Shown here: positions 56,786-64,000 of the stretch, piece by piece
Position numbering within the stretch: position 1 is the first letter of the stretch
How the letters are laid out: each line of letters starts with the position of its first letter
Origin: Neorhizobium galegae bv. officinalis
GTDB taxonomy: Bacteria; Pseudomonadota; Alphaproteobacteria; Rhizobiales; Rhizobiaceae
Length of the DNA: 64,000 nucleotides
Reading direction: 5' to 3'
Assembly: GCA_000985875.1 (NCBI GenBank)
Contig: CCRI01000001.1
Location: forward strand, 672,499-736,498
Position numbers and translations under genes: made by a program
Notes under the pieces: generated by a model
Told to the model about the DNA's origin: nothing
Databases searched by the model: none
What the model saw: only the letters and a program-made list of their open reading frames with translations

Positions 56786-56828
56786 GCCCGAAAACAGGCG
56801 ATCGGGAACGTGACGGATCAGGCGGTGA

Positions 56829-57149
56829 TCACGCCTGGCGCTCGGGCACGTTGACCACGAGCCCGTCGAGATCCGCCTTCACCTTGATCTGACAGGAAAG
56901 GCGCGAGTTCGGCTTCACCTCGAAGGCGAAGTCGAGCATGTCTTCCTCCATGGGAGCCGGCGGGCCGACCTTTTCGGTCCAGGCCTCGTCGACATAGACA
57001 TGACAGGTGGCGCAGGCGCAGGCACCGCCGCATTCGGCCTCGATGCCGGGGACGGAATTGCGAACCGCATTCTCCATCACGGTGGAGCCCGGCTCGGCTT
57101 CGATATCGAAGCGCGTTCCGTCAAAGGCAACGATGGTCAGTTTCGTCAT
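56829..57149 (-). CDS. Adrenodoxin-type [2Fe-2S] ferredoxin
   Basis: 106-residue electron-transfer protein. Cluster ligands follow C-x5-C-x2-C in [15 protein letters not shown], with the fourth in SRLSCQIKV, the vertebrate adrenodoxin and bacterial Fdx pattern. Other conserved segments are [13 protein letters not shown] and the acidic [11 protein letters not shown] near the partner-binding surface. Such proteins give electrons to Fe-S assembly or to P450-type enzymes. No reductase gene is adjacent. It may depend on the Suf system at the other end of the window. Confidence 0.95.
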   Translation of the reverse strand: MTKLTIVAFDGTRFDIEAEPGSTVMENAVRNSVPGIEAECGGACACATCHVYVDEAWTEKVGPPAPMEEDMLDFAFEVKPNSRLSCQIKVKADLDGLVVNVPERQA

Positions 57150-57289
57150 GATAGGGAAATCCGGGATGTTGAAGGGTCAGGGCACACTATTTAAGCGCGC
57201 TTTCTTCCGATAAAACCCCGGCGCAGTCAACATTTTCGGGCGCCGCCGGCTGTTCAATCGGCGCCCTGCATACCGATTCGGCGAATCGC

Positions 57290-57664
57290 TCAGCGGCAGA
57301 GCTTGTTGATGAAGTTCTCGGCCTCGACGACGGCGGCAGCGACGGCAGCCCGCAACGAGGCGTCGGAGCCGTTGTCTTCAAGTCGCTCGGCAGCGGTCGA
57401 GACCTTGAAGGCGCCGACTGCGCTGGCCGCACCCTTCAGGCGATGCGCGGCTGCAACGACATAGGCGCTATCGGCGCTCGCGATGTCATGCAGTGCACGG
57501 CGTGCCTGGCGTGCGAACATCTGGAGCACTTCGACTTCGAGGTTCTTGTCGCCCATGGTCTGGGTTGCAAGATGAACGAGATCGATCGGACGGGACTGGG
57601 AAGGGCAACCGCCCCTCAACGTTTCTGGAGCTTCGAACGCGATACTGACCGCTGCCATTGCCAT
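57290..57664 (-). CDS. Hpt domain phosphotransfer protein
   Basis: 124-residue single-domain histidine phosphotransferase: an N-terminal tail MAMAAVSIAFEAPETLRGG, then a helical bundle with the phospho-acceptor His in VAAAHRLKGAASAVGAFKV. Such proteins pass phosphate between receiver domains in multi-step phosphorelays. It is not ChpT, which has a different fold. No kinase or regulator gene adjoins it; CckA is encoded in the same window but its known partner is ChpT, so the relay is unknown. A TTAACCAT motif lies about 105 bp upstream. Confidence 0.88.
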   Translation of the reverse strand: MAMAAVSIAFEAPETLRGGCPSQSRPIDLVHLATQTMGDKNLEVEVLQMFARQARRALHDIASADSAYVVAAAHRLKGAASAVGAFKVSTAAERLEDNGSDASLRAAVAAAVVEAENFINKLCR

Positions 57665-57768
57665 GAACCTGTTTTCCCTGTTGCTCTTCTGATAATGTCC
57701 CGAATTGTGCGGGCCAATCGGAGCTATCCCGTTAAATTCCGGCACAATCTGGGCCGGTTTCTTCCCAT

Positions 57769-57776
57769 ATGGTTAA
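57769..57776 (-). promoter_or_regulatory. TTAACCAT motif upstream of the hpt gene
   Basis: TTAACCAT on the minus strand, about 105 bp before the hpt start. The same region on the plus strand reads ATGGTTAA followed at N7 spacing by TAAG, a partial second half-site. Confidence 0.35.
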
Positions 57777-58007
57777 TTTCTGCTAAGCTCCCGGGATTTT
57801 AGGACTTTTGCATCTTCGCATGGTTTAAATTCTGTTAACAACATTCCACAGCATCATTCGAAGGCAGGCGTCATAATTGTGCAGGGTGGCCGAATGTGCC
57901 ACTACAATACGCCTAAGGTGGCGAGGAATATCGTCCTTTTGCCCCGGATGGTAGGTTGGTAAGCTTTCATTATCATCCGTTTGAAAGAACGGCCATCCGA
58001 CTTGAAA

Positions 58008-58133
58008 ATGAATAGGAAACTGGAAATCCGCTTTGCGGGTGGAGAGTTTCCGGCAGGCAGCGTTCCATCTATCGGTCTGCGGGCGGCAGCGCGTCAGATG
58101 GGATTTGCCGGGCGAGTATGTAACGAGGCGTAA
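58008..58133 (+). CDS. Possible 41-residue small protein or leader peptide upstream of gpr
   Basis: ATG at 58008, TAA at 58131-58133, 4 bp before the gpr ATG. It reads MNRKLEIRFAGGEFPAGSV and continues with a basic, Ala/Gly-rich part. The ribosome binding site is weak and codon use is not clearly coding. Its placement would suit translational coupling to gpr, but it may be chance. Confidence 0.2.
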   Translation: MNRKLEIRFAGGEFPAGSVPSIGLRAAARQMGFAGRVCNEA

Positions 58134-58137
58134 CCGC

Positions 58138-61100
58138 ATGGCAAAAAACCCTAGCAGCGAGTCGATCGATGAGACGGCGTTCCAGGCGTTGGAAGATGCC
58201 CTAAAAATCAATTTCAACGATGATCAGCCGCGCCCTAGATCAGTGCCCCATGCCTCGGAGGCAAGAGTGTCAGACACTAACAAACCGCGTCAGACCCAGT
58301 ATCAGGACGATGCCGCCGAATCATACAGATCGGCAGCCAACGAAACCGCTGCCAAGTCCCCCACATTCCAGCCCGCCAACGATGCGGGCAAACGCAGTTC
58401 GACTGCAATCCTGCGGACGCTGGAAGGCGGCGCGATGCGCTCGTCCATCCGCAATGCGGTGATCGTCTCGATCCTCTGGGCAATCGGCGGCATCGCTCTC
58501 GGGCAGATGATCTACGGCAACCAGCTCTGGCAGATCACCTCGGTCGAAGGCGTTCTCGCCGCTCCCGGCATCGTCGCGCTGGCGGTCTGCATCCTTGTTC
58601 CCATCATGCTGTTCTTCGCCTTCGCGATCATGATGGCCCGCGCTCAGGATCTGAGAACCGCCGCCCGTTCCATGGCCGAGGTGGCGCTGCGCCTGTCCGA
58701 TCCGGAAACCGTCGCCTCCGAACGAATCATGAGCGTCGGCCAGGCCGTGCGCCGCGAAGTCTCGGCGATGAACGAAGGCATCGAGCGCACTATCGCCCGC
58801 GCCGCCGAGCTGGAAACGCTCGTCCATTCGGAAGTGAATGCGCTGGAGCGGAGCTTCACCGACAATGAACTGCGCGTTCGCGGCCTCGTCCACGAACTCG
58901 GCGCCGAACGCGACGCGATCGTCAACCACGCGGAGCGCATCCGCTCGTCGATCGTCGGCGCCCATGATCAGCTCAAGGAAGAGCTGTCGCTTGCGACCGA
59001 AGAAATCTCCATTCGCCTGGCGACATCAGGCGAAGCCTTTGCCTCGATGATCGAGACGCGCGGCGCGGCGCTGATGGAGAAGTCCAACGCGGCCGGCGAG
59101 GCACTCGGCAGCCTGCTGACCACAAAGACCGAAAACCTGCTGCAGACGCTCAATTCCTCTGGCTTCGCGCTCGCCCACGAGTTCGACGAACGCATGGATG
59201 CGATCAATACCGTGCTGTCGCAGCGCGGCCAGGCGCTTCTCAACGAATTCCAGACGCGCGCCTCCTCGCTCGACGCCAATACCGAAAAGCTCAACGCAGC
59301 GCTTGCAGACCGCACCCGCCAGCTGAACGAGACGCTGCTTGCCCGGACCCGCGAGATCACCGACGGGCTTGCCGAAAGCGAACAGACGCTCACCGGTTCG
59401 CTCGGCGGCATCCTCGCGGCTCTCAACAGCTCGCTCGAAGAAAAGACCTCGTCCTTCCGCCAGAGCCTGCAAAACACCGTCGAAGACGTGGTCCTCGACC
59501 TCGACATGCGCTCCGGCTTCTTCGAAGAGCGCCTGCAGACGACCGTCGGCCTGCTCAGCACGACCTTCGACGACAGCATTTCGCAGTTCACCTCAGCCTT
59601 CGACCAGCGTGCCGGCACACTCGACAGCAAGCTGATGGACAGCCTCGCCCGTATCAACGAGACGGTGGCAAGCGGTTCGGATGCGATCGAAAACATCCTC
59701 TCGTCCAGCGTCGAGCGCATCAGTTCCTCGCTGACCGACCAGTCGCTCGCACTCGAGACGACGCTCGGCACAGGCCAGGAAATGCTGGATGCCATGCTCG
59801 GAAGCCGCTCGCGGGAACTGTCCGACGCGTTGTCGGCGCGCAGCACCGAAATTCAGGATACGCTGGCCTCCCGCGCTACCGAAATCCAGGATGCGCTTGT
59901 GACGCATACTGGCGAGCTCCAGGACGTCCTCGGATCGAGGACCAGCCAGCTTCGGGATGTATTGGGGACACGCACCAGCGAACTCCAGTCCGTGCTCGTC
60001 TCGCGCACCGAGGAACTTCAGGAAGCCCTTGAAGCACGCACCAGCGAGTTCCAGGACGTCATCACCACGCGCACCGGCGCACTCCAGGAAGCACTTGAAA
60101 CACGCACTACAGAACTCCAGGACGTGTTGACGACGCGCACCAGCGAACTCCAGGGCGTGCTCGCTTCGGGCACCGGGGAACTGCACGGAGTGCTCGGAAC
60201 GGGCGCCACCGAGCTTCAGGATGCGCTTGCACTGCGCACCGGCGAGCTCAAGGACGTGTTTGCTTCCGGCACCGGCGAACTTCACGCCGGCTTTGCCAGC
60301 GCCCGTCAGGACATCGAGACAACGATCGCCGACCGCAGCAGCAGCCTTCTCAGCACGCTTTCGGAAAACCAGGCGAAGTTCGAACAGAGCCTGGCCATCC
60401 GTTCGGGCGCCATTGTCGCCGCCCTTTCCGGCAGCCACGATCATCTGACCGAGGTTCTGAGCCAGAAATCCAGCGCGATCGAAACGCTGATGGCCGGCGC
60501 GCCGGAGCGGCTCGCCGGCATGTTCGACGAAAAGTCGGAGCACATCTCTCGCACGCTCATCGCAAGCGAGCAGCGGCTCGGCGACGAGCTGGGTCGGCGC
60601 GCTTCCGAAATGCAGACGTCGCTCGATGCCAATCGCGAGCGTCTTTCCGAAATCCTCGAAGACAAGTCGATGGAGATCGCCACCTCCTTCGCGCTCGGCG
60701 AAGATCGCCTCGCCGGCATGCTCGAAGAGAAATCGGACTCCATCACGCGCGCACTTTCGGAAACCGAACAGCGCATGAGCGGAGACCTGGCGCGCCGCAC
60801 TTCGGAAATCAACGAGGCGCTGGGCGTCAACCGGGACAGGCTCGCAGAAATCCTCGACGACAAGTCGATGGAAATCGCCACCTCCTTCGCGCTCGGCGAA
60901 GACCGCCTCGCCGGCATGCTCGACGAAAAGTCGACGGCAATCGCTAACACCTTCATCGATGCCGACGTCCGCATCGAGCAATCCTTCGCGGCCCGCGCCG
61001 AAGCGATCCGCAACGCCTATGCCGAAAACCAGCTCAATCTTGACCAGTCGCTCGAAAACCGGACGGCCGAGATTGCCCGCGTCCTCGAAAACGGCGGCGA

Positions 61101-64000
61101 TCGCCTCGAACAGACCGTCGGCAGCGCAAGCGGCCGCATCGAAGCCGCGCTGACAACCGGCGCACAGCGTTTCGAAACGGGCATGGCGGACGGACTGGAG
61201 CGCGTCGAAACCGTTCTCGGCTCGACGCAGGAACGTATCGCCGCAACCATCGGCCTTGGTCACCAGCAGCTGGAAACGACGCTCGGTTCCGGTTACGAGC
61301 AGATCCGCGACACTCTGGACGAACGCACGAAGTCGCTTGCGACGACGCTCGGCGACGCCCAGAGCCAGATCGGCGACCTGATGCAGGATCAGGTCACCTC
61401 CTTCGGCACCTCGATCGCGGCCAGCGCCGGAATGCTGGAAATGTCGCTCGAAACGCAGCAGAATGCCCTGCGCGGCGCCATCGACACTGCGGGGCAGTCT
61501 CTGGAAGAACGCCTGCGTGACAATGTGGGTACGCTCGCCGTCCGGCTTTCCGATGCCGCAAGCGAAATCGGCCGCTCGGCCGACGCTTTCTCCAACCGCA
61601 TCCGTCAGACGGTCGGCGGGGTTCAGGACGCGCTCGAAGAAACCGGCAGTCGCATCGAATCGACGTTCGGCGGGCTTGAAGGCCGGATCCGGGGCGAGAT
61701 CCTCGAGGCGGCTCAGCTCGTCGACGAGGCCGGCGTCAATCTTTCCAGCACGCTCACCACCCGCACGGCCGATCTGGAACGCGTCGCCGCCGAGGCTTCG
61801 GACCGCATCACCGAGACCATGGACGGCCGTACCGCCCGCATCGAGGAACGCCTCGGCACGATCGACCGCGCGCTGACCATCGGGCTCGACAACGTCACCA
61901 AGACCATCGAGAGCAAAGCCGTCGGCCTCGCCTCGACACTGCGCGAAGCGGTCAGTGCTGCGGCGCAGAGCATGGACAGCGAAGCAAGCCGCTCCGCCGA
62001 GGTACTGGCGCGTGCCGGTGCCGAGTTCACCGAGGAACTCTCCAGCCGCAACGCCGAATTCACCAAGGCGATCGAGGAACGTTCGACCCAGATCGTCGGC
62101 CGGATTTCGGAGACCCAGAACCGGCTCGCCGGCCAGGCGGCGACCGTAGCGCTTGCCTTCTCCGAAGCGGGCAATGCGATCGTCCACAAGGTCGCGGAGG
62201 CCGACAGCCTGGTGAAGCGCCAGGTCACGGCAATTTCTGAGGCACTCGACGAAGCACAGAAGGCGCTCGACTCGCGCGGCGACGGTATCCGCACCACGCT
62301 CGCCGATACCGCAAACCAGCTCGACACCGCCATGGACGCCGTCGACCGGGCACTCGCTGCCCGCGGCGACGCCATCCACTCGGCTCTCGACGCCCGCGCC
62401 CGCGATCTGAACTCCATGCTCGCCGGCCGCTCGGCCGAATTGGCACGCCTTCTCGATGAAAAGGCCAAGCCCATGGTCGAGGAATATGCCGCGACTGGCC
62501 GCACCGCCATCGAACAGATGACGACCGCTGCCCAGCAGGGCGCAGAGCTGCTCTCTGCCGCAGCGCACGAAACATCGGCACGGCTTTCCTCCGCCGCGGA
62601 AGAGACGACCGCGCGGCTTTCCTCCGCTACGGAAGAATCGACGGCGCGCATTCGCAACGAGAACTCGGCGCTTGTCGACGCGATCGCCGCGCGGACCAAC
62701 GAGACGCTCGCCGCCATCACGCAGCGGACCGAAAGCGCCGCCGGCACCATGCGTCACGTCGAACAGGGCCTGTCGGCCAGCGTCAACAGCCTCATCGACA
62801 AGCTGGCGGAAAGCAATTCGAGCATTTCGGCGCTGGTCCAGGAGTCGGCAAAGGAACTCGGCAGCACCGCCGATGCCGTCGCCCATCACCTTTCGGAAGC
62901 CGACCGCAAGCTCAGCGTCACGGCCAACCGGTTCGTTCAGTCGGCAACCAACTCCGCCGATATCGTTTCCGGCTCGACCCGCATGCTCGAAGACAATATC
63001 GGCCGTATGTCGGACGTCTTCGGCAACACGCTGGAACAGGTCAGCAGCCTCGTCGGCCGTTTCGACGACCACTCGAGGGTGCTTGTCGAAGCATCCGAAC
63101 TCCTCGGTGCGGCACAGTCCAATCTCGTCAGCACGCTGGACGAACGCCAGAATGCCCTTCGCAACCTGTCGACCGGCCTGGTCAAGCGTTCCGAGGAAAT
63201 CGAGACGACGATGCGCAGCCTGACGACCCTGGTCGACGGTGCTTTCGAGCGGGCGGAAGAACGTTCGCTGCAGGTCGGCTCGCGGCTTCGCGAAAGCCTG
63301 CATGCCTCGTTTGCCGATATCGGCCGGACGCTCGGGGAAACCCAGCATCGTGCCGAAGTGACCGCTGATGCGATGCGCGAGGCGCTGATCAGCGCCGGCA
63401 GCGACGCCAACCACGCCATCGAGACCACCCTGTCCGACGCCGAGAAGCGCACCCGCGATCTTTCCGAGCGGATGCGCGGCAGCATTTCGCAGTCGCTCAG
63501 CGACGTCGAGCAGCTGCTGTCGGATGCCACCACCCGCTCCGGCAGTGCCGCCGAACAGCTGCGCGATACGCTCAGGGAATCGGTCGAGGAAGCCATCAAC
63601 CGCTTCGCCGGCGCGACCGACGAAATCCGCCGCTCGGCACAGGATATCCGCCGCGAGTTGGATACGACCCGCACCGAACTGAAGCGCGGCGCCTTCGACC
63701 TGCCGGAAGAAGCCAAGGAAAGTGCAGCCGCGATGCGGCGTGCCGTCGCCGAGCAGATCAAGGCGCTGCAGGACATCTCGGCACTGGTCGGGCGTTCGAC
63801 GCAGAACTTCGAGATCTCCGAAGCTTCGGCACCGCGCCAGGCGCCTGCTCCGCAGCCGGCTCCAGCCCGTCCGCAGCCTCAGCCTGCCGCTGCGGCCATC
63901 CCGCAGCCGGCTCCGCCTGCGCCCCGCAACGATCCCTATGCCGGAAACGCGCTGCGCGGCACGCTGCCGCTCGACCGTCCCGCACAGGCGCCCGTCGCCC
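58138..64000 (+). CDS. Growth pole ring protein GPR / RgsE (partial, C-terminus beyond the right edge)
   Basis: At least 1954 codons with no stop. The N-terminus (MAKNPSSESIDETAFQALED) is cytoplasmic, two membrane helices follow at about residues 105-126 and 142-166, and the rest is an almost uninterrupted helical region of 11-residue repeats similar to apolipoproteins. A Pro/Gln/Ala-rich segment begins about residue 1900 (APRQAPAPQPAPARPQPQPA). This matches GPR of Agrobacterium (about 2100 residues) and RgsE of Sinorhizobium, which form a ring at the growing pole and are needed for polar growth and rod shape. GAGGCG lies upstream of the ATG. Only the end and stop are missing. Confidence 0.9.
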   Translation, partial: MAKNPSSESIDETAFQALEDALKINFNDDQPRPRSVPHASEARVSDTNKPRQTQYQDDAAESYRSAANETAAKSPTFQPANDAGKRSSTAILRTLEGGAMRSSIRNAVIVSILWAIGGIALGQMIYGNQLWQITSVEGVLAAPGIVALAVCILVPIMLFFAFAIMMARAQDLRTAARSMAEVALRLSDPETVASERIMSVGQAVRREVSAMNEGIERTIARAAELETLVHSEVNALERSFTDNELRVRGLVHELGAERDAIVNHAERIRSSIVGAHDQLKEELSLATEEISIRLATSGEAFASMIETRGAALMEKSNAAGEALGSLLTTKTENLLQTLNSSGFALAHEFDERMDAINTVLSQRGQALLNEFQTRASSLDANTEKLNAALADRTRQLNETLLARTREITDGLAESEQTLTGSLGGILAALNSSLEEKTSSFRQSLQNTVEDVVLDLDMRSGFFEERLQTTVGLLSTTFDDSISQFTSAFDQRAGTLDSKLMDSLARINETVASGSDAIENILSSSVERISSSLTDQSLALETTLGTGQEMLDAMLGSRSRELSDALSARSTEIQDTLASRATEIQDALVTHTGELQDVLGSRTSQLRDVLGTRTSELQSVLVSRTEELQEALEARTSEFQDVITTRTGALQEALETRTTELQDVLTTRTSELQGVLASGTGELHGVLGTGATELQDALALRTGELKDVFASGTGELHAGFASARQDIETTIADRSSSLLSTLSENQAKFEQSLAIRSGAIVAALSGSHDHLTEVLSQKSSAIETLMAGAPERLAGMFDEKSEHISRTLIASEQRLGDELGRRASEMQTSLDANRERLSEILEDKSMEIATSFALGEDRLAGMLEEKSDSITRALSETEQRMSGDLARRTSEINEALGVNRDRLAEILDDKSMEIATSFALGEDRLAGMLDEKSTAIANTFIDADVRIEQSFAARAEAIRNAYAENQLNLDQSLENRTAEIARVLENGGDRLEQTVGSASGRIEAALTTGAQRFETGMADGLERVETVLGSTQERIAATIGLGHQQLETTLGSGYEQIRDTLDERTKSLATTLGDAQSQIGDLMQDQVTSFGTSIAASAGMLEMSLETQQNALRGAIDTAGQSLEERLRDNVGTLAVRLSDAASEIGRSADAFSNRIRQTVGGVQDALEETGSRIESTFGGLEGRIRGEILEAAQLVDEAGVNLSSTLTTRTADLERVAAEASDRITETMDGRTARIEERLGTIDRALTIGLDNVTKTIESKAVGLASTLREAVSAAAQSMDSEASRSAEVLARAGAEFTEELSSRNAEFTKAIEERSTQIVGRISETQNRLAGQAATVALAFSEAGNAIVHKVAEADSLVKRQVTAISEALDEAQKALDSRGDGIRTTLADTANQLDTAMDAVDRALAARGDAIHSALDARARDLNSMLAGRSAELARLLDEKAKPMVEEYAATGRTAIEQMTTAAQQGAELLSAAAHETSARLSSAAEETTARLSSATEESTARIRNENSALVDAIAARTNETLAAITQRTESAAGTMRHVEQGLSASVNSLIDKLAESNSSISALVQESAKELGSTADAVAHHLSEADRKLSVTANRFVQSATNSADIVSGSTRMLEDNIGRMSDVFGNTLEQVSSLVGRFDDHSRVLVEASELLGAAQSNLVSTLDERQNALRNLSTGLVKRSEEIETTMRSLTTLVDGAFERAEERSLQVGSRLRESLHASFADIGRTLGETQHRAEVTADAMREALISAGSDANHAIETTLSDAEKRTRDLSERMRGSISQSLSDVEQLLSDATTRSGSAAEQLRDTLRESVEEAINRFAGATDEIRRSAQDIRRELDTTRTELKRGAFDLPEEAKESAAAMRRAVAEQIKALQDISALVGRSTQNFEISEASAPRQAPAPQPAPARPQPQPAAAAIPQPAPPAPRNDPYAGNALRGTLPLDRPAQAPVA
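59806..60300 (+). repeat. Tandem array of fifteen 33-bp (11-residue) units within gpr
   Basis: Residues 557-721 divide exactly into 15 units of 11 residues with the pattern R-T-x-E-L-Q-D-V-L-x-x, for example RTSELQSVLVS, RTEELQEALEA and RTTELQDVLTT. Phase is kept without any insertion. The units are diverged at the DNA level, so this is an old, selected protein repeat. Confidence 0.9.
60661..60921 (+). repeat. 198-bp direct repeat within gpr
   Basis: A 63-bp segment at 60661-60723 recurs at 60859-60921 with two base differences; both encode DKSMEIATSFALGEDRLAGML. The offset of 198 bp is 66 residues, six 11-residue units, and weaker copies of the 66-residue block precede it (ERLAGMFDEKSEHISRTL). 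It indicates recent internal duplication or gene conversion. Confidence 0.85.

Larger units (their letters stand above)
56415..56828. other. 414-bp intergenic region holding a small RNA candidate
   Basis: Between the DUF922 gene and the convergent ferredoxin gene. The left half contains GGTT-TTCG-AACC and CAGG-TGTT-CCTG hairpins and no open frame with coding character. The right half contains the small RNA candidate and its strong terminator (56700-56785). A stretch similar to the core of the small RNA, CAGGTGTTCCTG, occurs about 55 bp upstream of it. Confidence 0.7.
57665..58137. other. 473-bp divergent regulatory region between the hpt gene and gpr
   Basis: AT-rich near the hpt side, with a TTAACCAT motif (57769-57776), and a TTTAAATTCTGTTAAC stretch around 57820-57840. 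A 41-codon frame (58008-58133) runs up to 4 bp before the gpr start. Promoters for hpt (minus) and gpr (plus) must lie here. No RNA gene is apparent. Confidence 0.6.

Noticed and set aside
59806..60300. 33-bp periodicity suggesting a CRISPR array
   Set aside because: The period is in frame with gpr, units are diverged and there are no spacers; it is a protein repeat.
59593..63414. 1273-codon open frame on the minus strand across gpr
   Set aside because: It is the antisense of the repetitive, GC-rich gpr coding sequence. The plus frame shows the membrane helices and the 11-residue lattice, while the antisense product is repetitive only because gpr is.

Overview
The window is chromosomal DNA of an alphaproteobacterium, most likely of the family Rhizobiaceae (Rhizobium, Agrobacterium, Neorhizobium, Sinorhizobium group). 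The evidence is a suf operon led by a second cysteine desulfurase (sufS2-B-C order), a purC-purS-purQ-purL order, a CckA hybrid kinase beside recA, a GTTC-N7-GTTC SOS box, the alphaproteobacterial ATP synthase zeta inhibitor (DUF1476) and, at the right edge, the giant growth-pole-ring protein (GPR/RgsE) of polarly growing rhizobia. Almost everything is core or housekeeping sequence with high GC. I see no rRNA, tRNA, prophage, classical insertion sequence or CRISPR array.

Layout. 1-4.2 kb: minus-strand suf operon (sufS2, sufB, sufC), with a small GIY-YIG nuclease gene bracketed by a palindromic inverted repeat wedged between sufB and sufC, and a probable Irr-type operator over the promoter. 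4.2-16.1 kb: hydrolase, diguanylate cyclase, tyrS, a large AsmA-like protein, peroxiredoxin, ferritin-like DUF455 protein, M23 peptidase, RhlE-type helicase and a Nudix hydrolase. 16.3-21.5 kb: minus-strand operon for molybdenum-hydroxylase maturation (MoxR, VWA, two XdhC-family proteins, MoeA-like/MocA fusion, TfoX domain) without any dehydrogenase subunit. 21.5-29.9 kb: flavin reductase, periplasmic binding protein, rpe, DUF2259, purB, RBBP9-like hydrolase, PAS-GGDEF-EAL protein and the zeta subunit. 30.5-38 kb: purine cluster purC-purS-(coiled-coil gene)-purQ, lipoprotein, PagL-like protein, purL, then bolA, a basic protein and grxD. 38-49.9 kb: Bcr/CflA transporter, inositol phosphatase, ttcA, alaS, recA, cckA, a FliO-like gene and dksA. 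50-57.7 kb: phosphohistidine phosphatase, YcjX/YcjF-like pair, secreted protein, folP-folB-folK, DUF922 protein, a candidate MmgR-like small RNA, ferredoxin and an Hpt protein. 58.1-64 kb: N-terminal 1954 codons of GPR.

Themes that link the genes are iron-sulfur biology (SufS2/B/C, BolA, monothiol glutaredoxin, adrenodoxin-type ferredoxin, candidate Irr site), purine and folate synthesis, and cell-cycle and polarity control (CckA, Hpt, M23 peptidase, GPR, several TTAACCAT sites of the kind bound by CtrA). The least explained items are the repeat-bracketed GIY-YIG gene, the small RNA at about 56.7 kb, the coiled-coil gene inside the pur operon, the basic protein between bolA and grxD, and the exact 11-residue repeat array of GPR.

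Coordinates and motifs were read by eye. Family names come from recognised motifs, not from a database search.
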